Source: Elmis aenea
Taxonomy: Eukaryota > Arthropoda > Insecta > Coleoptera > Elmidae
Reading direction: 5' to 3'
DNA: 64,000 nt
Assembly (NCBI GenBank): GCA_947652605.1
Contig: OX393576.1
Span: forward strand, 48,460,966 to 48,524,965
Both the position numbers and the translations under genes were made by a program. Position 1 is the stretch's first letter; the number at the start of each line of letters is the position of its first letter. The notes below the pieces were generated by a model. That model was not told where the DNA came from and ran no database searches. It saw nothing but the letters and a program-made list of their open reading frames with translations. Shown one piece after another: positions 9,345 through 22,461 of this stretch.

Positions 9345-11806
9345 TATCACTGAAAGCAAACAAAGTTTATAAGCAAGGCTCAAAAATAAAGTAGCATCTG
9401 TGTGTGTGTAAATTAAAAAATTACCTTGTACTAATCAGGCAAAATCAACTATGTATGGATCTTGATCACAAAATCGAAAAATTAATTAAATGAGTGAGAA
9501 TTAAAATAACAAAATTTATCCATATACGTTAAATTTTCGATGTAACAAGATTTGTTGTTATTGATATAGATTAAAGTTCTTTACACGTAGTTTATGTTAG
9601 TGTCTGCATTAAGTATATGTTTTAAATGAAAATAGTTATTTTCTATTATTACTGTATGGTGCAGTTTATAAAAACAGCGGTGTAGTATTTTTTAAATAAT
9701 CGGTGATGCTATGGGGCGGATTGTGGCGGTGGTGGTCGCGTCAGCGAAGGAACGGCAAGGATTAATGGGTCGGGAGGGACAGCACGGTAATAAATTCCCA
9801 CCCAAGAATTACCGGCTTGCAACTTGCGAAATATGACAGTCTCATAAATTTAAGACAGCGAGAAAGCAGGAAAGAGCTAGCAGGCGACCCGTGTAGTCGA
9901 GTAATATATCTACAGAACCCCAAGTTGGCTCGCAGACCGCAGCGGTCTTGCCCTTAGGCAACCTACATTATTTTTTCGTTTTCAAGAAGTGGGTAGTTTG
10001 GATACTGCCATATTTTTCCTCTGGCATTGCAAGCAGGAAGCTGAGATAGTTAATGTGATTTATTCGAGGTGAGATAACTCAAAGCCGACTTCAAATGATA
10101 ACGTCAAGTGCAGAAGCGACTTCTCTAAAGTTTATAAGCCTCCAACTCGTCTTTACGCTAAGCCCACTTGAAACATTATCGAGCCTTCTATCTGAACAGC
10201 TTTGCTCGTATAGAGCCATAATGTATCAGCGACTAAAGAATGTCTCCGTTCGCGGTGTTCTGTCTTGTAGGCCGAGACAGCATTACACGCCGAAGAACAC
10301 GATTAACCGAGATAAATCTAATGGTGAAACCTTGTTAAGAACGGCGTAAATGGCAGTTTGGAGAGCTGAAGATTTAACACTTGCGTGTGCGGGGAGCTCG
10401 CGCTGTCTTATTTTAACAACTAGCCCCCATCGAATCTCTCACAAATACCTGCCAATAAAAATGGACTCATTTGTCATGTATGGCACGCTATCGTATTCAA
10501 AAATGGGTAAAAAGTTAAGACCGACCTCACTTTTAACGAAGCAAATTGTCATTTCTACAAACGTGTTTATAATTCAACACAACTAAATTACGCTTTAAAA
10601 AAATGTTAGATTACAAAAGTTAGACACGAGCCGTTTTCTGTTTAATACACTAAGAAGTTACCAGATGAAACTTGTAACACAAATTGCTAAGAACTAGTAC
10701 CTATGCGGTCTTGATTATTTTTGCACCATGCGCCGTGTTTTTAAAATAAGTTGCTTAAGTAAGTAATAGTCTGTCAAGTTCATCGCGCCGCTGGTACAGA
10801 AAATCAGAAGTTATACAACTTGCATGCAACTTTAAAGTTTTGTATCGCTATTTTAAAGGTTAAATATAAGGTTTTAAATTTGTATCCTTATAATTGCGAT
10901 GGCACCTCAAACTTATTACTTTTCCATTATTTTTAATTGATTTGGTTTATTCATAATCTTCTGAAACAACAATAAGTTTAATCTTTAATGGTTCTTGGCT
11001 TTTCGAGTTTTGATTTATGACGATGGCGGGGCCTTGAGCCATTGTTTGGTAATGCGGTACTGCGAGGCCATGGGTGTGAACATAGCCGCGAGTATTGTCT
11101 TCGTCGAACAATACTAATGTCATAATTCTTGCACGTTCTACCAATATATGGCCAGATGTAGTACGCGGCGCTGTGGATTGACACAAGCCGTTTATCACAA
11201 GTCACCTCATCTCGTGAAAGCATTTATGTACGCGCGAATGAGGTGGAAGATGGCGCAGCACTTTACGATAAGCCTCATCAAGCTACACGAAACGGTCCTA
11301 AACAATAGGATAATCAGCAGTTCGCGGTGATTTATGACTTGTAATAAGTTAATATCTGTCAGTTACACGTTACATCACAATCGGGCTCATTAATACCTGT
11401 CAAATGCAACGTTAAGAGCAAAAAGTCGGCAAGTGTTCATTATGTAAATTTTAGATTAAACTACGATTTTTAAGAACTGTTATTTAAGAAGTGTATTTTT
11501 TTTGCAAGGGGTTACTATTTGAAATTTTGAATAATCAATCTTTAAACAGCAAATTCAACAGCAGTTGACGCATTTAAATTTTCTAAAGTATTGCTCGCAG
11601 ACAAGGCGGGCAATGTTTCGATTACTTAATGTTGATTTGATGTAAGAGACGTTAACTCTATTTTTTTTTCTTCAAAAATTTGAACTGACACCAAACCAAA
11701 AGCCACTTATTAATTTTAACTCATAATTGTTTTTCACCGAATGTTCTGAACACAAAAAAATATTAGAACACACCAAGAATATACATCTATGTTCTGTAGT
11801 AAGTAA
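9345..11806. other. gene-poor stretch with GC-richer islands
   Basis: Islands at about 9700-10600 and 11020-11420 are richer in GC and keep several overlapping short frames open (for example 10095-10349, 10350-10586 and 10947-11223 on either strand), none with recognisable protein similarity. They contain no transposon ends I can see. Candidate conserved non-coding elements or unrecognised exons. The remaining DNA is AT-rich. Confidence 0.35.
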
Positions 11807-13522
11807 TTAACTACACCAACTCTCATAATACTGTATTTTCTTAATGACACGTAATACCACTGGGGTCATAATACACCCCAAAGCTTTTTACTGTATAGAA
11901 TCATGATTATTCAGTAAAAACTTTATTCCAAGCCTGGTTGGTATACATTGTTTAAACAACTTATGGTAGTATCAAATACTCAAAAATATACTCTAGTAAT
12001 TAATTTTAAATAATAGTAACAATAAAAAAAATCTGTTCTACGTTTATGATACGTTTGCATGTCAAACAAGTAATTGTCTGGTGGTTATTATACAGAAAGC
12101 GACTGCAATGGTTGCATCTGTTTGAATGCTTAAATTTTTTTACATCTCAGTTTTTGCTACTCTTGTAACTGCCTCTGTAAAGTTGATGGTTCTTGTAACT
12201 CTGTTTCAGTAGCCGCTAATTGTTATCCTAGTTGCATAAGTAACTGTCGCCGTTTGTAGTCCTTTTTAGCTTAACAATCTTTATTTAGGTGACACCATAT
12301 ATTGTAGGCGTTGAGGTCACTAATATCTATAAAATTATAAATAAAAACTACAACAGGCCATTTTAGTGTTTTTCTCTTCACAGTATACATATGTTCGAAC
12401 AAGCTGGTTTATGGTATCTACACCTGATTTTGTATCATTATAGTTATTATATTATTATTTGTTTTACACCTAACAGTAGAAGGACTCATGACTAAGTAAT
12501 AATATTATCATTTGTGAGTTCTTCTTGTTACCTTCACAAATTTCACCAGTTTCGTTTGTAGTTGATAGCAGCGTAATAGATTTTCCTTTTTGAAGAATAA
12601 GACACTAATACAGCGTCGTCTTGATAACCAAGTTTAGTACGTCTCACTACATGAATTTACTAATTCCTTAGGGAGCTCTGGTTTGTTTTTCTGTGCTGTA
12701 CCTAGCAATATTAGATTATTTTCTTTCAAATCTCTTGTATGTTCGACACCCGCAAAAAAGTGATCGATGGTAACATTCCTTCCTGATTTTTTTAATCCCT
12801 CTTTTATTTCTAAAACGACTCGTTTGCCTTCATTGCGTTCACGCTGGTCACCTATTTTACCACTATAAATTTGGCAACTGTAAACGTATGAGATTTGACT
12901 GTCACAGGATGCCCAAATCTTAATGCTATATTTTCCTAGCTTTTGATGCTATGTATTGTTGGAAGAGACACCTTCCTCGAAAACTTAGCAGCTGTTTGTC
13001 AACATAAGAAATGTATGTATCTTGAAAAGTAGGTAGGTAGCCATAATTTAAAAAGTGTTCAAATCGGTGCCAGTTTATCTGGGTCTCAATTTTTTATTCT
13101 TGCTTCAGCATTATCAAAACGGATGCATTAACAAATTGCAGTGAACCTTTTCTTTTGTTAAATTAAGGACGTACATCTTCAACATTCAACAAGTTTGTAA
13201 TGATATTTATAAACTCCTGCTAACATCAGCAAACAATTTAAACAAAACGACGTTCTAAATTCAACACCACGCTTAGTATCAGGGGCACCGGTAAATCACC
13301 GCCGGTGACCCCAGTGGTATTACGTATAATTTATTTGAATTCTTAAAAAACGACACATCTTACAAAAATCGTACTGTACCAAAACATAAAATGTACTCGT
13401 TACTGTTTTTTGTAAAGTCTTTTATTTTTTTATTTTAGAAAGGAGCTTATCAAAAATATAGGACTCCAAAGAGCTTGTCAGGTCTCCAATGACCCCTGGT
13501 ATTATGAGGGTTATGCTGGTAA
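11807..13522. mobile_element. piggyBac-type element, decayed
   Basis: TTAA at 11807-11810 precedes a left end containing cactaactctcataatac-like sequence. The right end, reversed from about 13522, reads TTACCAGCATAACCCTCATAATACC and aligns with it. Further in, the sequence acgtaataccactggggtca is repeated in inverse (11851-11870 and about 13298-13319). The right TTAA is mutated. The transposase relic inside is on the minus strand. Exact ends are approximate. Confidence 0.7.
12100..13270 (-). pseudogene. piggyBac transposase (DDE_Tnp_1_7) relic
   Basis: On the minus strand a broken frame gives KYSIKIWASCDSQISYVYSC and then CQIYSGK. This is followed by RVVLEIKEGLKKSGRNVT and TIDHFFAGVEHTRDLKENNL (the second catalytic Asp, usually in CDNFF, here IDHFF). 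Next come LLGTAQKNKPELPKELVN, DAVLVSYSSKRKIYYAA and finally SGVDTINQLVRTY (third catalytic Asp in GVDT). The start of the protein and the first catalytic Asp were not clearly recognised towards 13270. Several stops and frameshifts are present. The order and spacing of blocks match piggyBac/PGBD proteins well. The C-terminal cysteine-rich zinc-binding region is not recognisable. Confidence 0.9.
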
Positions 13523-14020
13523 TTTGTGTCACTAGAATATAAATATTTGTTGAATAGGCACCTTAAAAGGGCTTTATTTTAGTTAGACTTTTATTGATGT
13601 AACTTTAAAAAAAAGCATAATTCTATTTTTCTTCGGCATTTTATGATTCAGAGAAAAAATTAATTGTAGAACAAGTTTCAACTTTTATTTTAAACAATAA
13701 CAACAATTTTAAAAGCGTATTTTTTTATATTGTCATATTTTTATTGTACCTGACTAACTTTACATTCCTGCATTTGACTATTAGGTAATAAAAGTTTTTG
13801 TTCCAAAAGTAGTTTTCGGTGAGATATAAATCAAAATCATCAACAAAGATACAGCTGGCGCTTTGACAAATTATATCACTAAAAATTAATGTGCCTTGCA
13901 GTATAAAATGAAGTAAGTTACGTCGACTTTCGAAACAATTACATATGGCGCGGTCTAAATCATGTAAAGTCGTCTAATATTAGTGAGATGTTAAAGCAAC
14001 ATGGCAGTTTTTCAAATATA

Positions 14021-14645
14021 CGAGGGTCGGGCTGAATTTAAATACTGTCTAAGAAAAATTTTAAATGTATATTTTCAACAATTTTACTTCACTATGTTAA
14101 CTTTTCACTCCTTAAAAGCTTGCGACAATTCTTTACTCTAAATGCTTGGAAATTAATCGTGCACAGTAGTATCAAACTTCTACTTAGACAACAATTTATT
14201 GACCCACTTGTCCAATAAATAACCAAAACTCGCATATTTCCAAATCAGGTGAGTATGGTTTTTTAGCCCATCTGGAAAGTAGAATCTTTCGTATGAGGAA
14301 TTAAATTATGGTGATGGAGCATATATTTCTTTGGAAGGCCACTAAATACTTTAGACAAACATTTTTCTTTGTACCATTAAGTGCTAATTTCTTTATTAAT
14401 TGCACTATCGCAATATCGGATGGTGTAAAAATCGTTTTAATTTATTATTCGAAAATGCTTTCATCTCAACTCTATTTACTACTTTCACTATTTTAAGAAA
14501 TTAAAAAACTAGGTTCTAACCGAACTGGCTTTGAGAATCAAACCTTAAATGATTCACAAAGAACTAGATAATATGAAGGTACAAAATTTGATTTTTACTT
14601 GCTACTAGTTTTTTATATTTCTCGATTAAATCAGCTCGGCCCTCG
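14021..14645. mobile_element. mariner element, internally deleted
   Basis: TA flanks (14019-14020 and 14646-14647) enclose inverted ends CGAGGGTCGGGCTGAATTTA and, reversed, CGAGGGCCGAGCTGATTTAA. These termini are of the mellifera-type mariner kind. Inside, the minus strand at about 14180-14285 reads RWAKKPYSPDLEICEFWLFI, matching the mariner HPPYSPDLAPxDFxLF block with the third catalytic Asp. At 625 bp it is about half the normal mariner length. Confidence 0.8.
14180..14285 (-). pseudogene. mariner transposase C-terminal fragment
   Basis: WAKKPYSPDLEICEFWLFIG corresponds to the mariner YSPDLAPSDYHLF region. Only this block is recognisable; the flanking frame is broken. It belongs to the 14021-14645 element. 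Confidence 0.65.
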
Positions 14646-14647
14646 TA

Positions 14648-16299
14648 CACACTAAACATTCTCAAGGACCAACCACCTGTCGCCATTTTTTGGCGCTTGG
14701 CTTCAGCCTACACGACTATGTAAAAGATATTTTGACAAACAAATCATTATGTACAGCTTAATTTATTTTATTGCTTAACTCTGCCTATCGCTTAAATGCA
14801 TCTGCTTAAATACTTTACAATTTTAAATGCTGAAATGTAGCTAAGTCAAAGTTCTGATGCCAGAAAACTGTTTCTCAAAGCCTGGTCCGCGGATCCCTGG
14901 CGAATGTGTTTTCGGGTGGACATCTACAAAGACGACAATCAAAGCTTACATAATATTTTCTTAGCTTAAATGTCATAGAAATATTTTGTTATTTAGGGTT
15001 GTTGAAAGTGCGCGAAATTAATTTTGCACTAGTCTGTAAGTCTCAATTATTGTATGTACAAGTTCGCGAGTAAAACTGAACGTGTGTGGGATGCTTAAGT
15101 ATAAAAATACAATATTAAGTACATTTATTTGGCGAAGAATCCAGAAGTGTATGGCACACCTAAATTTTGGAGATAAAATGTAAAAATTTTTTTTATAGTA
15201 AACGGCTTGTGCTTGTATAAAAGTTCGTTTAAGTGTTGCATCAGGTAATATATTTTGTTAACGTGAAAATAATCATCGAGTACTTTTTCAACTAGTTATT
15301 AATTAATTATTTGCAATTTAACAAGTCGGTTTTTTAAAGTTTAATTAAATGTGTACAAAAAAAATTATGGTTGTAGCAAATAATTTACCAATGTCAAACG
15401 TGTTTAAAAGAAACCTGGAGGTTATTTATTATTATATTTTGAAGAGTTTTTATGTTAATTGCCCAACACCACACAAGATCGGATGCAATTAGTTGTGTAC
15501 ATAAGAAAATGGATGCCGCAATGTCGTCCGTATGACGTTGATAGAACATCTTACAATGCGCGCCTTAACAACTGTCTAATTTACATATCCTCAGAGAAAT
15601 CTTTTCGAAACGGCTACAGGCTTTTAATTTACACATCATTAATTACCTGCGCCCTCGGACCGCCGACATATAATACGGGCCTACTTCATAAATGTCAAGC
15701 TGCTCCTCTACAACTAATTAAAGGCGTACGATATTTGAAAGCGGCGATAACTCACCATACTTTATTGGACTTAAATTATCTTTTCCTCTAATTAAGAGGT
15801 CCTTGGGCCGACGTTGCTGAAATATTTGTTTACCGTTCATATATATTTGGTTTTTACGACGCGTCTTAGATGTCGCGGCTGTCATCACACATAGCTTTGC
15901 TTCTGGAAGGCATTAATACACGCCTACTCAATATGTTAGCTTCGTGTTTTTATAATACGCCTCATTTATTTTATATTTATGGGAACCAGTTCGGCGTTAT
16001 TTATTTTATGGATTTTACAAAAAGTTAACATAAAACTTAATAACTGTGAGTCGAATGTTACCACCTAAAACGATAGAACAACATTCAAAAGAAAACAACA
16101 TAAATTCATCAGATACGTATACACACAAAAAAATTATTTATTAAGTTATAAATAAATTACAATAATAAGTAGGTCACCTATAATAAATATTATTCGATCA
16201 TGAAATATTAAGTAAACGACCTTGACTAATCACTCTGTTGTGTCTGTCTGCCCGTCTCTCTGACCAACAGACTGCCTGCTATCTTAAAGACATTCAATT
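14648..16299. other. gene-poor stretch with GC-richer island
   Basis: About 15450-15960 is GC-richer, with an open frame at 15459-15791 whose product I do not recognise. It lacks transposon signatures and could be conserved non-coding DNA. The rest is AT-rich. A variable AT run at 16120-16190 precedes the hAT insertion. Confidence 0.35.
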
Positions 16300-16541
16300 A
16301 CTTATGTCAGGGGCCCCCAAACTACGGCCCGTGAGCCAAATCCGGCCCGCGAAGGGTTTTCATCCGGCCCGCGGCCGTTTTTTAAGAAAAGCTGGATTAA
16401 ATCATTGTCAGTTTAAAAGTATTCTGGAAGATTTTGAATCAGAGTAGGTACGTTGATTTGTTGTACCACAGAGAAGTACGATGGTTAAGTCGCGGCAAAG
16501 TACTAAAACGATTTTTCGGGCTTAGCAATGAAATTGATTTA

Positions 16542-17441
16542 GGGGAAGGTGGTATATACTGAGACACTTTTTTTAAATTTTGCGTAACTTTTGAACGGTT
16601 TAATTTGCATACCTCAAATTGATACAAGATATTCATATTGCTTTAGTTTATCATTGCATATATAAAAAAATATTTTTTTAAATAAGGGTACACAAATAGA
16701 GGGACTGTCCCACTATACACCACTTGTCCCCACATAAACCACCCCGTGGTACATTGTGGGACAGCAAAAAATATATATGAAATAAAGCATAAGTAATTAA
16801 AAATTTTAATTTTTTATTTTAAAAACTTTCACTTTTCATGGGCATTGAGACATTGTACTTTGAAAAATCAAACTAAAATTGAAAATGTTTCTTTGTTTTT
16901 TCAGTGCCCCAAAACGTAGTCGCACCGAAGAAAATATTCTGTGTAGGTTAACCTACACAGAATATTTTCTTTTTCAACACAGTCTTTATCTCTGTTTTTA
17001 GAGAAAGAAAATCTAAAGTCGGAAGTCTTTTTCAGAAAATTTACCTAATTATCATCATTGTCCCACAATGCACCATGTGATCAATTTTTAAAAGCAACGA
17101 TTTAATGAAAAACTTGTATGATTATTTTAAGTTTTAACATTGTACATACATTTAATATACTGTAAGGTACACCTACGCCAAATTTTCTAATTGTTGTTAA
17201 ATAAATAAAAAAGTTTTAGCACATAAACTGAATAACCACAAAAAAACAATGCGCAGTTACCAAACATGCCTCACATGTGCAAGTCACTATGACATTGTTT
17301 ACGACACATACTGTAGACAGGATATAATGGGACTGCTTAAATGCTATTTTGATGTAAACAAACTTCAAGTACGGGGTAACAGATGGCCAAAATCTCTGTT
17401 GTCCCACTATATACCATGTCCCAGTTTATACCATCTTCCCC
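16542..17441. mobile_element. TA-flanked MITE nested in the hAT transposase
   Basis: TA duplications (16540-16541 and 17442-17443) flank inverted ends GGGGAAGGTGGTATATACTG and, reversed, GGGGAAGATGGTATAAACTG. Removal with one TA restores the hAT reading frame, which shows the insertion point exactly. It contains recurring GTCCCAC(TA)TATACCA motifs and a 44-bp perfect palindrome at 16929-16972. TA targeting points to the Tc1/mariner superfamily. No coding remnant was found. Confidence 0.9.
16929..16972. repeat. 44-bp perfect palindrome without spacer
   Basis: The two 22-bp halves are exact reverse complements meeting at the centre 16950/16951 (…gtgtaggtt|aacctacac…). It lies inside the TA-flanked element but off its centre. 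Confidence 0.95.
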
Positions 17442-18429
17442 TATTAATGACGGAGAAATTGAAGCCCGTTCCAGAATTTTTGGAACCCGGTTGGTTGTGG
17501 GATCTGGCATTTCTAACTGATGCGACTGAATGTCTTAATTGTCTCAATGTAAATCTACAAGAAAATGGAAAACTCGTTCATGAAATCGTTTTGGATCTGA
17601 AGTCATTTCAAACAAATTTAGAACTTTTTGAGAAACAATTGCAACAAAATGTTTTTTTAACTTTTTCCGTTTTGTGATTATTTGTGGAAACCAAATAGGT
17701 ATCGAATAAATTAGAATTATCTGTTAAAAACTGTGTTGAGAAAATTACTTTGTCACAAAATAAGTTAAGCGGACATTTCTAAGACTTTTACAGATATGAA
17801 ATACTATTTATTACTAAATCCATTCGAGGTTGATGTGAGTATGCAATTAGAATTGATAGATTTGCTGTCAAACAATACGGGAAAATTATTGTTTAAAAGT
17901 GAAATCCAATTAAGTTTAATTCCTTGTTGCCAGAAAATAAATACAGCACCATCAAAAGTTTCACAAGAAAAATGATTTCTGTAATAAGCAGTACTTACAT
18001 CTGCGAACAACATTTTCGAGAATGAAACAAATTAAATCATCAATCCACTCAAGACCGACCGACGGTCATTTGAACAGTTTAAAAAAAAATAAGTGTTTCA
18101 AAGTTGGCACCAAATATCGATAGATTTATTCAGACATCAAAGAAACAATTACATAGTTCTCATTAGCGCTGATTCGATACATACTTGATGATGACTGGTA
18201 CTAGTTAATCCTAATCTTGAGAATACCTATTTAATTTGTAAAAAACAAAATTATTTTGTTTGTTGAGTATATTGAGTTTATTTTTAAAAAAACTTATTGG
18301 TTTAGTTATACTATAGTTATTATTCGTGTTAATCCAGGTGGACTTTTTTTTTTAAATCCGACCCGCGTAGACTTTCAACACCCCCATGTGGCCCTCCTCT
18401 TAAACAGTTTAGAGACCCCTGACTTATGA

Positions 18430-20386
18430 AATGAAAACGAATTTATATTCAGTTACCAAATATCTATCGCTACAACAAATTTTATTGCGCCGCCTTTCCA
18501 ATTCTATTGTGCTGCCAAAATACTTAATTTGTATTTATTTCTCAACCGATCTTGGACTATGTGTATTGTTTAATGTATATTTTTGCAATACTTTTTTATT
18601 GATAAAGCGCGTCCCACAGGTGGAGAATCACAGTATTACGGTATTGTACGAATTAAAAAAATAATTCAAACATGAGAGCGTTGGACCACCCAGTTAGTAA
18701 ACTTGCTTTTTAAATACAATACTTTATTGTATTCTGTGCACTACTATACAGTTAATATTGTGTTGGATAATTTTTACAGTACACCATAAATTTATTTACA
18801 CTCAGTGTGAAACGACCGCATTCAAGTGCTTTCACGGAAATTTAAGGTGTTGATTTTAGGTGGAAAGCAGATGTGGCAAAATTCAAGGAATACTAACATT
18901 ATTTAGTGCTTGTTCACGTAATTGCAGCATGCTCTGCAATCACGAATACGCGAAAGAATGTGATGTCGAAAAAAGAATACAAATTGTTTAAGTACGTTCG
19001 CCCTGAATACTAAATTATAACCGAGCTAATCAGTATTTAAATTATGTTCCCTTTTAACAATATACAAGTGTTTAAAATCCACTTAATTTATGACCTAATT
19101 TTAAACATTAATTTAAAAGTGTCAGATTTTTAATTTATACCTCTAATATTTATATCTTCATTTCCATCTGAAATAATGAATAGGGCTGTTGATGTACCTG
19201 ATGGGCTGCACCTCCGGCCCAGGTGCGAACAATGACTAATGGGAATAACTCAGCGGGGTGCACTCGTACCAACTCTTACTACAAGAATAAATCTCTTGTG
19301 TTCCAGCACCTCATTTAAATACAGGTTACAGGACTTTAATAAACGATACACTTTGTTATAATACACCCTAATATATTGTCATGCTATAAAATTAAACTCG
19401 AAAGCATGTAAATCACTAAATAAAAATGCAACTAATAACGGTTGCCGACAATTATAACAGAAACGATAAATTGTATTACTGACGGTAAAGACTTTTGTTG
19501 ATTGCAAGACTCACATTGTACTATTAAACATTTCTAAATATATATCGATGTTTTACGGACCTTTAAATATTAAGGACAATATGATTCAAGCTTTTTTTAA
19601 ATTTTCTAAAATTGGCGTTGATTATAGACAAGAAATATGATTAAGCTAAAAATATCTACATCATTTTAAGCAGTCTAATACATTTTTAAATAAATATTTT
19701 GTTCATAATGACAGTTTTATATTACACATAAATATTTAAACGCCCCAATTTCAAATTATTAGGTTCTTTCCAGCAGCGCCATTTACTATCCCATGAACTA
19801 TCAGGATTCTGCGCAGTATCGATATCGCGTTCCAGCAGCGTTTCTGATAGTTCACCGGACGGTTAGTCGGCTGTTCCTGCTGTACTCCAACTACTTTTGG
19901 ACTAGTTTGCGAACGGTCAAAACAGTACATGGATTAGGACAAAAATAACGCTGGGACTATTTCACACATGCGCTGTTTACAACTAACGTTGCCTCTGCTA
20001 GCTATGCATCGCCCTCCCAACCTTATGTAGTACAACATGCTGGTATCTTAAGATGTTGACGCTTGCGGTGAGCTAATTTCCATGAAACCAATACGTATAA
20101 ATAAATGCCTTTTACCGTCAGGGATGTCGTTAAAGCGCTCTAGCAGCGACTGATACATTTATTAGTCCATAGTTGACGTATGTGCAAAAACCAATTCATG
20201 TATTAGTTTATGAACTAGTAAATTTTCGTTTGCTTGAACAAATCTATTAGGATTCAAACAAAAAATCAGAAAATCTCAGTAATTTAGAAATACAGAGGAA
20301 GGCCAAATTAATAATAATCTTCAAATGTTTGTGTCATGTTTCAACAAGCTACCCAATTTTAGGTACTATAACTATAATACTTATGA
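18430..20386. other. gene-poor stretch with GC-richer islands
   Basis: No gene was recognised. Islands at about 18800-19000, 19160-19320 and 19740-20150 are GC-richer. In the last, TTCCAGCAGCG occurs at about 19769 and 19831, with a variant CTAGCAGCG near 20140, and GAACTATCAG (19796-19805) pairs with CTGATAGTTC (19844-19853). This may be the end of an unidentified element. Confidence 0.4.
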
Positions 20387-20580
20387 CAGTGTTTCTTAAC
20401 CTCTCATATTAATTTTTAATGCGCTCCCTTCACAATTGTTTTATTTTGGTAAAAGACTCTTTTTTTTTGTTAAATTTCTTAACCGTCCTTTGACCGAGTG
20501 TATTATTTTTAAAATGTATTTGTTTGTCGATAAATTTGTTTGCTAATGTAAACTTAAAAATACATTAAAATCCGGAACAC
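20387..20580 (+). repeat. hAT-like terminal fragment, copy of 6605-6834
   Basis: It begins CAGTGTTTCTTAACCTCTCA after acttatga and matches the minus-strand copy at 6605-6834 over the terminus and the ttaaccgtcc...gagtgtattatt tract. No opposite terminus was located. Confidence 0.7.
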
Positions 20581-22457
20581 AAGCTACGATTATTTGACAA
20601 TAAAAAGTGCTATTTTAATCACGCATATTTAGAACAGTATTGTTCGACACTCAATTTTTAAAAATTATTTTATTAGATACTTTTGTAAAAAAATCCTCAC
20701 TGTTGGTGATTATATTATTTAACGTACCTTGGTATATCAACAAAAGATTAAAGCAATTTTTTGTTGCTTCAGATTTAGAATATCTATAAAGTCTTTGTTT
20801 GCATATTCGGATTCCTTAAATTTTTGGAAGTAAGTAAATGTTAATAGCATTGCTACCGATTTTTTTAGATGTGCAATAAATTGTATTTGAATGTCATAGT
20901 TTTTAAATTTTACGTTTTGGTTTGATACGAAAAACCTCACTTTTTAATCTGATTATTAAACAATTAATTTACATCTTCTTGTAGGATGACAGTTAAGACA
21001 GTTTATAAACAATTATAAAGTATTTTTATCAGACAGATAAATGTTTAAATAATTAATAGCACATAAAGATATATCATTATTAAAATGCAAATAAGGCACG
21101 TAATGGAAATATGGTAATTTCGTCTGCCAGCAAAATGGACATACTTCAATCTATTTTAATCCTTTCATATGCATATTTTCATTTAAATCACTTACTTTTT
21201 AAAGCCAATTACTTTAATAATCACTAATTTTGGGTCTAAAATGAACGATCTTTACACATTTTTGCTACTAAATTTATATAAGTTAGTTAACGCTCAAAAT
21301 ATATTTTTTGACGATTAGTTTCACTAACATACAGGCGCTACTTCTGTACTGAATGTCTAAAAGTATATTAACATATAGTTTGAAAGTTACTGTAATGTTA
21401 TTGTCACTTTACTGCCATGTACCTACCTAAGTAACGTTCATTGGTACTTTACCTTTATAAATAACTAAATAAAGACCCAGTAATTATTTAAATGTTTTAT
21501 AATAAAATATTAGGAATCTGTCAGAACGGAAATATGCGTACTGCATGGTTTTCTTTGTTACATTTTTATGCTATATTAATCTTTCGGACACCATTTTTGT
21601 TTAATGGCATTGCAAATTAATGGCGTTATATCCTGTTAATGTAAGAAGTTGATAATTTCCGGCGTTTAAATAATCGTTTGGTTACAAACAGACGCTGTTA
21701 TTTTGCTGGTGCAAGTACTAATTTATTATCAGACTTTCCTTTGAATTAAAATAATGGCTCGGATTAGCATAATATTCCTGACGTTTTTGTTCAGTTTTAT
21801 GCAATTTATAATGTTTATCGGAACTATAAATTATTCTTGAAAGAAATAAACAAACATCACGGAACGTTTGGTGCCTGTTGAAAATTTACATGATAGAAGA
21901 TAATATAATGTATTTAAAAACGTATTTTTTGCTTTGGTCTTGTACTGGGTCAACAAAAAAAAAACGCACAACTACTGTTTGGATACATCAACCATGAAAA
22001 TTTGAGGAAAGTCGGCTTTGTAGGTTAGGTGTGTTTCAGTTTAAAGTTAATTTATGCTAATTTCTGCAAAAAATATAAAACGGCGATGTAAATACCGATA
22101 ATGTGTTTAATATTTTGAGAAAAAATCTTCAAATTTGTGTCTTCAATTCATCACTTAGGGTCAATATGTGTAAAATAAATGTGGCCTCCTTTTTGACCAA
22201 GAGGTCCAATTAATTCTATAAAGGGAAATGACGACCAGAAAAAAGTTGTTTTGCTTCACTTTTTAGGTATGAATTCTCTAAAATAAAAGGGATGTCTGAC
22301 ACCCGTGATATTTCTTCATTAAATGAAAACAAAGAAAACTATTGATTCTGTTGGCACTATCACTATCGTATATTTTGAAATTTCACATTGTAATAATTAT
22401 TTACGACTTTCCAATTTCAAAACTATTTTAAACCTAAAACTGGGCAATAAAGGCAAT
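20581..22457. other. AT-rich sequence without recognised features
   Basis: Low GC with many homopolymer runs. No reading frame resembles a known protein and no inverted-repeat element was noticed. Confidence 0.45.
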
Positions 22458-22461
22458 TTAA

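Larger units (their letters stand above)
16388..18050 (+). pseudogene. hAT transposase (GTF2IRD2-like) C-terminal half, interrupted
   Basis: Blocks in order are [17 protein letters not shown]; after one frameshift [20 protein letters not shown] and FFGLSNEID (to 16539); [insertion]; LLMTEKLKPVPEF and WLWDLAFLTDATECLNCLNV; LVHEIVLDLKSFQTNLELFE; NPFEVDVSMQLELIDLL near 17820; and STYICEQHFSRMKQIKSSIH near 17995. These follow the hAT transposases related to GTF2IRD2 in the correct order, ending with the dimerisation motif. Removing the inserted element and one TA restores the frame (EID followed by LLMTEK). The first half of the protein is missing, and other frameshifts are present. Confidence 0.92.
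16308..18421 (+). mobile_element. Charlie/GTF2IRD2-type hAT element with target duplication
   Basis: The ends are CAGGGGCCCCCAAACTACGG on the left and, reversed, CAGGGGTCTCTAAACTGTTT on the right. Flanks are acttatgt (16300-16307) and acttatga (18422-18429), an 8-bp duplication with one change. GC-rich subterminal 'GGCCCGC' repeats are typical of this hAT group. The transposase relic is on the plus strand and is split by the TA-flanked element at 16542-17441. Confidence 0.92.

Noticed and set aside
17249..17440. N-terminal half of the 142-codon frame 17249-17677 as a protein
   Set aside because: The first part is nested MITE sequence. Only the portion after about 17444 matches the hAT transposase.
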